Shown piece by piece: positions 1 through 5,642 of a DNA stretch of 5,861 nt. The notes below the pieces were generated by a model that searched no databases, had not been told where the DNA came from, and saw only the letters and a list, made by a program, of their open reading frames with translations. The translations under genes were made by a program, and so were the position numbers. The DNA is from Candidatus Cloacimonadota bacterium (GTDB lineage Bacteria; Cloacimonadota; Cloacimonadia; Cloacimonadales; TCS61). The stretch lies in contig DRTC01000009.1 of the NCBI GenBank assembly GCA_011372345.1, forward strand, positions 1 through 5,861, given 5' to 3'. The first letter of the stretch is position 1, and every line of letters starts with the position of its first letter.

Positions 1-2204
1 TCCGCCAGATCAAAGGCTTTCTCTAAGATCTCATTGAAATAACGGATCATTTTCCTGACATTCTTAAATCCGAAAACCGTGTTCTTTCCTAAAATCGTAT
101 TCGGTCCGTGTTTAAATTCCGATGCTTCTCCGCCTTCCGCATGATTCAAAACCGTTTCCCTGATTTTGAGTGCACCTTCTTTGGCAACTCCTATCATTTT
201 AGTCGCCAGAATGTGCAGCGAAGGTTCCATATAAATTTTGCTGCTTATATATTCGATCCCTTCTCTGGAAGTAGCGATCGTATCTTCGATCAATTTAGGA
301 ATATCCTCGATAGATTTATATCTCTGATCGAGTTTCCTGCTCAATTCCCTGATCAAATCCTGACTCCCGTTTTCCTTTTTCAGGTTTTCCAACTTCAATT
401 CTGCTATTTTTATAGCCAGATAATAGAATAAAGTAATTTGATTGATGAAACTTTTTGTAGCAGGAACAGCGATTTCCGGTCCGCAGAAAATGGGTATGGA
501 AACATCGCTCTTTTCCTGTCCGAGAGTGGAATTCATATTATTCGCCAGCACGATCATCTTGATCTTCAGTCCGGAATCTTCCACATCATTGAAGATGTCG
601 ATCAGATCTTTTGTTTCACCGCTCTGGGAAACTCCGATGATGACATCATTATCCTTTAAACTTTTCGAATATTGTCCGCGGAAATCTCCCGGTAAGCAGG
701 GAATTATTTCCAAATTGGCAATTTCATTAAAAAACAAAGCTGCAACTTTGGAAGCATGAAAAGAAGTTCCGCAGGCAATCGTATAAATATTACGATTGTT
801 CTTGATGGAATTATCTATGATCTCCAGAAAATTCCTGATACTTTCCTGGAATTGTTTGACATCACTCAATTCCGAAATCGAATCTAAGGCTTTGGCAATG
901 AGAAGTTTTTTCTTATCAAAATGAGATTCAAGCAGATCGATGAAAGTGTTTTTATCAGTGGAAAAGAAATACTTTTTCTCGAATCCTTCCGTAACCAGTA
1001 CATCATAAATGGAAGTGTATTCTTCCCTCACTTTACGATAAAATTCCGCAGCTTTTTCGGAATCATTGAACTTATTAAAGATCTTACTTTGTTTTTGAAA
1101 ATCGTCTTTTTTCAGAATATTCTCACCAATATCCTTCATCTCCTCATGAATATTTTCCCGTTTCAGAAGTTCGACCATTCTGCGACCGGTATTCGATCCT
1201 CCCTGGAAAAGTTTGATCAACTTGCCGGAAGTTTCGATCTCTGCCTGGATCTCCTGTTCCATAAAATATTCAAAAGGTGGAATAAGTTCCGTATCTTCCG
1301 CACGCAATTTGGAGCGAACCGGTTTTTTCTCTATCTTTGAACCTTGTTTGATGATCAGATCAGGTTGATTCGGTCTTTTTATTTTAAGATCTTTGAAAGC
1401 ATAAACATTGAAATTATTCTGATCATACTCGACAAATTCACCTTCCCGCAGATTGACCAGCATTTTCGTAAAGCGCAGAACAGCAGTCAGATCAGAAGAA
1501 GCTAAACCGAAATTATTACTATCTATTTCACCAATCCCGAAATACAGACTACTTCCCGCTTTGATCGCATAAACCATTTCCGTGTGAGGATCAACGATCA
1601 CTGCTGCATAAGAACCGACCATTTTTTTGGAAGCATTAATGATCGCCTGTCGCATGCAGGCTCGACGCTTTTCCGGTATGAAATGTTCGTTGCTTGCGAT
1701 CTTGCTCAACTCATTATCAAAATAGTGTTCAACCGTATGTACCAGCATTTCACCGTCATTATCTGAGACAACATTATGACCTTCGGAAAGGAGGAATTTT
1801 TTCAATTCCCGTGTGTTGGTGATATTGCCGTTATGAGCACCGTAAATAAAATTTTTGCATTTCACGATATGCGGTTGGGCATTCTTTTTGGTCACAGTTC
1901 CGAAAGTTGCCCAGCGTACCTGTCCGCAGAATATTTTCCCGGCCTGTTCTTCAATACCGAGAGTTTTTACAAGGGTGCTGGGAGCTCCCACATCTTTAAG
2001 TAAAGTTACTTCCATATTTTTTGTCTGGAAAACACCGCCAGTCGAGTCATAACCGCGATATTCGAGTGCTTTCAATAAAGTCGAGGCATATTTTCCTAAA
2101 TTCAGCGAGACTTTGGAAAGACTCAATCCCAGAACTCCGCATCCGGTCCCGAACACAGGAATCGGGATAGAAATTTTCAATTTTGTAAGGAATTTCAAAT
2201 TCAT
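1..2204 (-). CDS. glmS: Glutamine--fructose-6-phosphate aminotransferase (isomerizing), enlarged variant, C-terminus beyond window
   Basis: This cytosolic enzyme makes glucosamine-6-phosphate from fructose-6-phosphate and glutamine, the first step towards UDP-GlcNAc. The frame is open for 734 codons from ATG 2204 to the window edge. The class II glutaminase domain (about 22-310) shows CGVLG with Cys22, RGYDS (50-54), RWAT (97-100), His-Asn-Gly (124-126) and Asp150, matching E. coli Cys1, Arg73, Asn98-Gly99 and Asp123. The SIS isomerase part shows CGTS (478-481), SQSGET (526-531), a VPATKSF stretch, EGALK (Glu676, Lys680), Glu683 and KHGP (His699), matching E. coli Thr302, Ser347-Thr352, Glu488 and His504. 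The C-terminal Lys603 equivalent lies outside the window. Two things are odd: 21 residues precede the nucleophilic Cys, and there are large insertions, about 50 residues in the glutaminase region and about 100 between the domains (around 330-440). KHGP is also at residue 698-701, against about 503-506 in E. coli. The gene follows ispD by 72 bp and is probably in its operon. The family call is secure; true GlmS specificity is an inference from conserved residues. Confidence 0.88.
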   Translation of the reverse strand, partial: MNLKFLTKLKISIPIPVFGTGCGVLGLSLSKVSLNLGKYASTLLKALEYRGYDSTGGVFQTKNMEVTLLKDVGAPSTLVKTLGIEEQAGKIFCGQVRWATFGTVTKKNAQPHIVKCKNFIYGAHNGNITNTRELKKFLLSEGHNVVSDNDGEMLVHTVEHYFDNELSKIASNEHFIPEKRRACMRQAIINASKKMVGSYAAVIVDPHTEMVYAIKAGSSLYFGIGEIDSNNFGLASSDLTAVLRFTKMLVNLREGEFVEYDQNNFNVYAFKDLKIKRPNQPDLIIKQGSKIEKKPVRSKLRAEDTELIPPFEYFMEQEIQAEIETSGKLIKLFQGGSNTGRRMVELLKRENIHEEMKDIGENILKKDDFQKQSKIFNKFNDSEKAAEFYRKVREEYTSIYDVLVTEGFEKKYFFSTDKNTFIDLLESHFDKKKLLIAKALDSISELSDVKQFQESIRNFLEIIDNSIKNNRNIYTIACGTSFHASKVAALFFNEIANLEIIPCLPGDFRGQYSKSLKDNDVIIGVSQSGETKDLIDIFNDVEDSGLKIKMIVLANNMNSTLGQEKSDVSIPIFCGPEIAVPATKSFINQITLFYYLAIKIAELKLENLKKENGSQDLIRELSRKLDQRYKSIEDIPKLIEDTIATSREGIEYISSKIYMEPSLHILATKMIGVAKEGALKIRETVLNHAEGGEASEFKHGPNTILGKNTVFGFKNVRKMIRYFNEILEKAFDLA

Positions 2205-2276
2205 TATTTTACCTTTTTTATTTCTTCTTGCTTCTCTTATGTTCCTTCTCTTTTAATAGAAGGATACAATGATGAG
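2205..2276 (-). other. ispD-glmS intercistronic gap with a small hairpin
   Basis: The 72-bp gap contains the inverted repeat TCCTTCT (2243-2249) / AGAAGGA (2258-2264) with an 8-nt loop. In the direction of transcription it is not followed by a U-tract, so it does not look like an intrinsic terminator. It could be a processing or stability hairpin within an ispD-glmS transcript. The gap is too short for a glmS ribozyme. Confidence 0.4.
2211..2216 (-). promoter_or_regulatory. Ribosome binding site deciding the glmS start
   Basis: On the minus strand AAAGG lies 7 nt before ATG 2204. This is the only good Shine-Dalgarno match near the start of the gene. It supports a start 21 codons upstream of the catalytic cysteine. 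A GTG at codon 17 has no comparable site and would still not place the cysteine at position 1 or 2. Confidence 0.6.
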
Positions 2277-2969
2277 TCACAATTTCTGCTCTAAAATTTT
2301 TTTCGCAATTTCAAAGTCAATAAGTTCCGTAATTTTAAAATTTTTGGAACTTCCTTCTAAATAAAAAACCGGTTCTCCGAAATGCTCCAGGATAGCAGCA
2401 TCATCCGTGAAATAAAGATTTTTTGCTTTTGCCTGCTGATGATATTTTTTAATGAGATGAAAATCAAAAACCTGCGGAGTGAGAGCATTCATCAGGTTTT
2501 CTCGGGGAATCGTTTCTATGATCTTTTCCTCATCCACCTTTTTGATCGTGTTCTTCATCCCGCTGACAATGATCACTGCTTTCTGTGTTTGAACTTTCTC
2601 GATCAATTCCGAGATCTCCTGCTCCGAAATAAAAGGTCGAACTCCATCATGAATGAGCACATAATCCGTATCTGCCGGACAATTTATTAACGCATTATAA
2701 ACCGAATCCTGCCGCTCTTTTCCACCAATAATAAATTCGATTTCGGGGAATTCTTTTGAAGTCAGCTCTTTTGATCTTTCAAATTCATCCGGAGGGAGAG
2801 AAACCAGCACATTATCTATTTGCGGGTGAAGATAGAATTTATCAATTGTATAAAAAAGAAGCGGACGACCGGCTATTTCCAAAAACTGCTTTTTTGTTCC
2901 GGACTGGAAACGCTTACCGCTTCCTCCGGCAGTAATTATTGCAGCTATTTTACTTTTATTATTTTGCAT
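2277..2969 (-). CDS. ispD: 2-C-methyl-D-erythritol 4-phosphate cytidylyltransferase
   Basis: This enzyme transfers CMP from CTP to MEP, giving CDP-methylerythritol in the MEP pathway to isopentenyl diphosphate. The protein has 230 residues from ATG 2969, a normal length for IspD. The N-terminal nucleotide-binding signature is AAIITAGGSGKRF (9-21) with Arg20, followed by KKQF with Lys27. Next come GGKERQDSV (82-90), HDGVRPF (107-113, Asp108 and Arg111), Thr141, Arg156 before NALTPQ (161-166), TDDAAILE (188-195) and Lys212 in the KNFKIT motif; these correspond to E. coli Arg20, Lys27, Asp106, Arg109, Thr140, Arg157 and Lys213. The usual VPxxDT stretch reads VSGMKNT, so Asp is replaced by Asn. 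A GTG at 3023 would add 18 residues, but these resemble nothing in the family and begin inside a repeat (3014-3030), so the ATG is preferred even though its Shine-Dalgarno site is poor. A ribitol-phosphate cytidylyltransferase (TarI type) is the main alternative and is less likely. Confidence 0.9.
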   Translation of the reverse strand: MQNNKSKIAAIITAGGSGKRFQSGTKKQFLEIAGRPLLFYTIDKFYLHPQIDNVLVSLPPDEFERSKELTSKEFPEIEFIIGGKERQDSVYNALINCPADTDYVLIHDGVRPFISEQEISELIEKVQTQKAVIIVSGMKNTIKKVDEEKIIETIPRENLMNALTPQVFDFHLIKKYHQQAKAKNLYFTDDAAILEHFGEPVFYLEGSSKNFKITELIDFEIAKKILEQKL

Positions 2970-3013
2970 ATTGGAGAAGCAAAAAAGGGAGAGATTTATG
3001 TCAATTTGTTTTT

Positions 3014-3030
3014 TTCTCCGCACAGGCGCG
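3014..3030 (-). repeat. 17-bp repeat, minus-oriented copy
   Basis: Read on the minus strand this is CGCGCCTGTGCGGAGAA. It matches the plus-strand copy at 3258-3274 at 15 of 17 positions, making an inverted pair about 227 bp apart. It includes the upstream GTG (3023) that might be mistaken for the ispD start. Confidence 0.5.
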
Positions 3031-3107
3031 AAGGAAGGTGAATGTTCACTCTCTAAACCGCTTTTCTCAATAAGTTATACTTCACAACATCAATAACATT
3101 GCACAGA

Positions 3108-3137
3108 TTGACATTTTCTTGACATTCATAATAAAAT
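3108..3137 (+). promoter_or_regulatory. Candidate sigma-70-type promoter
   Basis: A perfect TTGACA (3108-3113) is followed after 18 nt by TAAAAT (3132-3137), which differs from TATAAT at one position. A second TTGACA at 3119-3124 overlaps the spacer but has no -10 partner at the right distance. Transcription would begin near 3144 and leave a leader of about 220 nt before the pseudouridine synthase gene. The promoter consensus of this organism is unknown, so this is an inference. Confidence 0.35.
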
Positions 3138-3257
3138 CACCGCGGAAATCCCCTTCCGGAGATTCCCTGAGAACATTATTCTACTTATTTTTTTGTCAGG
3201 TTTGATACCGATGGGATCGCTGAAACCGGAAATGAGTTATAATATTTGATGGTTCAT

Positions 3258-3274
3258 CGCGCCTTTGCGTAGAA
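3258..3274 (+). repeat. 17-bp repeat, plus-oriented copy
   Basis: CGCGCCTTTGCGTAGAA is the partner of the minus-strand copy at 3014-3030. Weak similarity continues downstream of both copies: each has a TTGAC followed by AAATC and a C/T-rich tract. The homologous unit may therefore be longer than 17 bp and diverged. Confidence 0.5.
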
Positions 3275-3362
3275 TAATCCCTTTTTTCCTTGACGGTTAA
3301 ATCCTCTTTTTTTCCCTTTAGAAATAAATAAAAAGGAAAGTATTTAAGGCTTATAAAAATAG

Positions 3363-4085
3363 ATGAGAATAAATAAATTTTTAGCGAAATGCAATCTGGG
3401 ATCGAGAAGAGCTGTCGAGGAACTAGTTAAAAATGGTGAGATAGCTGTTAACGGGAATCTTTGTTTTGATCTGACAACTCAAATCGATCCGGAAAATGAT
3501 GAAGTTGAATTTAAAGGGAAAAAAATCCTTCCCAAAAATGAAAAAATATATCTGATGCTGAATAAACCGAAGAAATACCTGGTTGCACATCAGGATGCTT
3601 TTGATCGGAAAACGGTTTATGAACTGCTGCCGGATTTTGATGTTCACCTGTTTGCGGTCGGCAGGCTGGATTATATGTCGGAAGGACTGCTTTTATTGAC
3701 CAGCGATGGAGATTTTGCCAATAAGATCATTCATCCCCGCTACAAATTACCGAAAGTGTATAAAGTGCTGGTAAAAGGAAATCTCGATAACGAGCAATTG
3801 CAAAAACTTCGGGATGGAATTGTTATCGAAGGAAAAAAGACTCAACCGGCAATTGTGTTTGTGAAAAATAGATCACAAGGGAAAATCCAGCTGAGAATGA
3901 CGATCTTTGAAGGGAGAAAAAGACAGATCAGGAGAATGATCGGGAAGATCGATGGGGAAGTTCTGGAACTGAAAAGACTGCAGATCGCTGATGTAAAACT
4001 GGGAAAACTTCCGACCGGAATGTGGAGAATGCTGAAACCGAATGAAGTTTTGAGTTTGATGAATTATAAAAAGAAAAGGGATTAA
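3363..4085 (+). CDS. rRNA pseudouridine synthase, RsuA/RluB family
   Basis: The enzyme isomerises a specific uridine in rRNA to pseudouridine. Family members act on 16S U516 (RsuA) or on 23S positions near 2605 (RluB). The 240-residue protein starts with an S4 RNA-binding domain (about 1-50, MRINKFLAKC then SRRAVEELVKNG and VNG). The catalytic domain has LNKPKKY (near 66-72), RKTV, and VGRLDYMSEGLLLLTSDGD with catalytic Asp103 in the GRLD motif. HPRYKLPKVYKV and EGRKRQIRRM follow, then LKRL and the closing WRML. Start 3363 gives the usual S4 N-terminus. Its Shine-Dalgarno site is weak: AAGG at 3346-3349 is 13 nt away, while TATAAA at 3352-3357 would suit a leaderless or near-leaderless mRNA. 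The gene is divergent from ispD. I cannot separate RsuA from RluB specificity, so no symbol is given. Confidence 0.92.
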   Translation: MRINKFLAKCNLGSRRAVEELVKNGEIAVNGNLCFDLTTQIDPENDEVEFKGKKILPKNEKIYLMLNKPKKYLVAHQDAFDRKTVYELLPDFDVHLFAVGRLDYMSEGLLLLTSDGDFANKIIHPRYKLPKVYKVLVKGNLDNEQLQKLRDGIVIEGKKTQPAIVFVKNRSQGKIQLRMTIFEGRKRQIRRMIGKIDGEVLELKRLQIADVKLGKLPTGMWRMLKPNEVLSLMNYKKKRD

Positions 4086-4094
4086 ACACCAAAT

Positions 4095-4120
4095 AACACT
4101 GAAAAACACTGAAAAAACCT
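4095..4120 (+). repeat. Short 10-bp tandem repeat
   Basis: AACACTGAAA occurs twice in direct succession (4095-4104 and 4105-4114), followed by a degenerate third unit starting AAACCTGA. It begins 9 bp after the stop codon of the pseudouridine synthase gene. It may be a chance low-complexity repeat. Confidence 0.45.
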
Positions 4121-4142
4121 GATAATGAAGATAAATTTATCC

Positions 4143-4250
4143 TTGTTCCCAAGCTCCAGTTTGGGAACACAATCGTTCTGAAACTCTGTTTCAAAACACT
4201 TTTAACTCAAAAGGGAATTAATTCATTCCCAAACAGGAGTTTGGGAACAA
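4143..4250. repeat. Hairpin repeat block with two inverted copies of a 25-bp unit
   Basis: Unit A (4143-4167) and unit B (4226-4250, opposite strand) agree at 23 of 25 positions. Each is itself a hairpin. Unit A pairs GTTCCCAA (4145-4152) with TTGGGAAC (4161-4168). Unit B pairs TTCCCAAAC (4226-4234) with GTTTGGGAA (4239-4247) around an AGGA loop. Between them a third stem pairs 4175-4184 with 4188-4197 with one mismatch. The units are short and non-coding, with no transposase, so this resembles a REP- or MITE-like dispersed element rather than an insertion sequence. I recall similar GTTCCCAA...TTGGGAAC palindromes as intergenic repeats in other environmental bacteria, but I could not search here. 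Confidence 0.7.
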
Positions 4251-4316
4251 GATGAATAAACATGATATTTAGTTTGTTTTGTTAGTTTTGTTCGTTGCTA
4301 AAAAAAAAGGAAAATA

Positions 4317-5396
4317 ATGAAAATAGGATTAATAGGATTACAAAATTCGGGAAAGACCACCATTTTTAATGCTCTCACCGGATTAGAAGCAGAAGTAACT
4401 TCTTACTCGACCGGAAAAGTTGAACCGAACATGGGAATTGTGGAAGTCAAGGATGAAAGGATCGAGAAATTGGCTGAAATTTATGAGCCGGAAAAGAAGG
4501 TTTATGCTCATATCGAATACATTGATTTTGGCGGATTAACGGGAGAAAATGAAAATATTGATGTTTTTTCCGATTCTTCGATGGCATTGGTAAAAACCGC
4601 TGATGCTCTGGCACTTGTTGTCAGGAATTTTAATGATGAGATAATTTCCCAGACTCTCGGTAAGCCTGATCCCATCAAGGATATTCAGCAGATCGAATCC
4701 GAACTGATTATTTCCGATCTGATCATTGCGGAAAAAAGAGCAGAGAAAATAATCCTTAATAAGAAGAGAGGATTAAAGGATGCAAAACTTCTGCTGGAAG
4801 AGAAAGTAATTAATAAAGTTATCCAATTTCTGAATGAAGATAAACCTTTACGGGATTTGGAATTAGCAGATGATGAAGAAAAATCGATCAAAGGTTTTCA
4901 ATTCATCAGTCGCAAACCATTACTCATCATCCTGAATTCAGATGAAGATAATTTTGGAGCAAACCAGAAAATACTTAATGAGGTTGAAAAGAATTACAAA
5001 GCGATCGAATTTGCCGGAAATTTTGAGATGGAATTGAGTAAACTTCCGGAAGATGAAGCCAAAGAATTTATGGAAGATCTGAATATCAAAGAATCTGCCA
5101 GAGACAGGTTGACAAAAAGTTCTTACGATCTGATGGGATACATCAGTTTCTTCACCAAAGGAAAGGATGAAGTTCGTGCCTGGACAATTACGGAAGGAGA
5201 TAAGGCAGTCGAAGCAGCAGGAAAGATCCATTCTGATCTGGCTCGTGGATTCATCCGCGCGGAATGCTTTTCCTACGATGATCTGATGACAGCAGGTTCG
5301 GAAAAAGTCATCAAAGAAAAAGGCCTTTTTCGTCTGGAAGGAAAAAATTATCTTGTCAAAGATGGAGATATTCTGACCATTCGTTTTAATGTTTAA
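4317..5396 (+). CDS. ychF: YchF/OLA1-family P-loop NTPase, divergent
   Basis: YchF proteins are Obg-related, ribosome-associated NTPases that usually prefer ATP and are linked to translation and stress responses. The 359 residues match the usual length (E. coli 363). G1 is GLQNSGKT (7-14), where most family members have GLPNVGKS. A conserved stretch around 34-57 (VEPN, GIV, LAEIYEP) precedes the G3 motif Asp70-Phe-Gly-Gly73 followed by Leu74, the hydrophobic residue replacing the catalytic Gln. G4 is NSDE (207-210), the NxxE form typical of YchF rather than the GTPase NKxD. A helical, charged middle section (about 110-190) and a C-terminal TGS domain (about 275-359: EVRAWTI, FIRAE, YDDL, RLEGKNYLVKDGD, RFNV) follow. 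Switch II is shorter than usual: the segment normally reading like GASKGEGLGN is missing. AAAGG ends 6-7 nt before ATG 4317. The gene stands 231 bp after the pseudouridine synthase gene, beyond the hairpin block. It could be a specialised paralogue rather than the core ychF. Confidence 0.87.
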   Translation: MKIGLIGLQNSGKTTIFNALTGLEAEVTSYSTGKVEPNMGIVEVKDERIEKLAEIYEPEKKVYAHIEYIDFGGLTGENENIDVFSDSSMALVKTADALALVVRNFNDEIISQTLGKPDPIKDIQQIESELIISDLIIAEKRAEKIILNKKRGLKDAKLLLEEKVINKVIQFLNEDKPLRDLELADDEEKSIKGFQFISRKPLLIILNSDEDNFGANQKILNEVEKNYKAIEFAGNFEMELSKLPEDEAKEFMEDLNIKESARDRLTKSSYDLMGYISFFTKGKDEVRAWTITEGDKAVEAAGKIHSDLARGFIRAECFSYDDLMTAGSEKVIKEKGLFRLEGKNYLVKDGDILTIRFNV

Positions 5397-5642
5397 AGTT
5401 GAAGAAAGTTCGTTGGATAATATGGAAATTTGAAAAGAAAAGGTGATTGTGATAAGACACAATTTCAGGTTATTACGCAATAAATTCATATAATTATAGA
5501 TTGATTATATACAACAGATTGTTGTGCGTGGCATGCTGATGTTACCTGCTATCTTATAAAGTATAATGATCAAAGCAATTTGATTTGACAGATATATTCC
5601 TAAAAAGAGGTTAGAAATTATTGATGATAAAAGGAATAATAA
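5397..5642. other. AT-rich gap with four adjacent inverted repeats
   Basis: No gene is supported in these 246 bp. In order there are ATTGTG/CACAAT (5446-5451/5458-5463, 6-nt loop), TTATT/AATAA (5470-5474/5479-5483), ATATAAT/ATTATAT (5488-5494/5504-5510) and ACAACA/TGTTGT (5511-5516/5520-5525). A TATAAT (5562-5567) and a TTGACA (5585-5590) are present but are not correctly spaced with partners. The symmetric sites could be operators for the downstream gene, or remains of a mobile-element boundary. AT richness makes some of them likely by chance. Confidence 0.45.

Larger units (their letters stand above)
2970..3362. other. Divergent intergenic region between ispD and the pseudouridine synthase gene
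   Basis: About 390 bp without a supported gene separate the two divergent starts, so transcription signals for both directions should lie here. Visible contents are a candidate plus-strand promoter (3108-3137), a TATAAT hexamer at 3238-3243 with no convincing -35 partner, two inverted copies of a 17-bp repeat (3014-3030 and 3258-3274), and pyrimidine-rich T tracts around 3281-3319. I found no riboswitch fold that I recognise and no tRNA. Confidence 0.5.
4086..4316. other. Repeat-filled gap between the pseudouridine synthase and ychF genes
   Basis: The 231 bp hold a short 10-bp tandem repeat, three hairpins that form a dispersed-repeat-like block, and the Shine-Dalgarno site of the next gene. 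No coding region is supported. No hairpin is followed by a clean T tract, so a terminator cannot be called with confidence. Confidence 0.6.

Noticed and set aside
108..2052. Several plus-strand open frames (for example 108-431, 438-659, 921-1340, 1776-2003) opposite the GlmS homologue
   Set aside because: They are antisense to a long frame with clear GlmS motifs, are rich in Phe/Ile/Ser as expected of reverse reading, and have no recognisable domains.
2205..2276. glmS ribozyme or other riboswitch before glmS
   Set aside because: The 72-bp gap is too short for a glmS ribozyme and none of its conserved core could be recognised.
2970..3023. 18-residue N-terminal extension of IspD from GTG 3023
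   Set aside because: No Shine-Dalgarno site, no family similarity, and its first codons lie in a repeat. ATG 2969 gives the normal IspD length.
3202..3243. Promoter formed by TTGATA (3202) and TATAAT (3238)
   Set aside because: The spacer would be 30 nt, far outside the usual 16-19 nt range.
3928..4194. Minus-strand 88-residue frame starting in the hairpin block
   Set aside because: Its N-terminus is a translation of the hairpin repeat and the rest is antisense to the pseudouridine synthase gene.
4226..4250. Intrinsic terminator from the strong 9-bp hairpin
   Set aside because: No T tract follows on either strand, and the same unit occurs inverted at 4143-4167, which fits a repeat element better.
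5446..5463. CRP-type site
   Set aside because: The half-sites TTGTG and CACAA are separated by 6 nt; the CRP consensus needs 8 nt between TGTG and CACA.
4938..5489. Minus-strand 183-residue frame opposite ychF
   Set aside because: It is a shadow of the YchF reading frame, whose G4 and TGS motifs are unmistakable.
5458..5527. Integron attC-like site (CACAA ... GTTGTGC)
   Set aside because: The GTTGTGC end does not match GTTRRRY, the opposite end lacks the AAC core, and the L-box pairing was not convincing.
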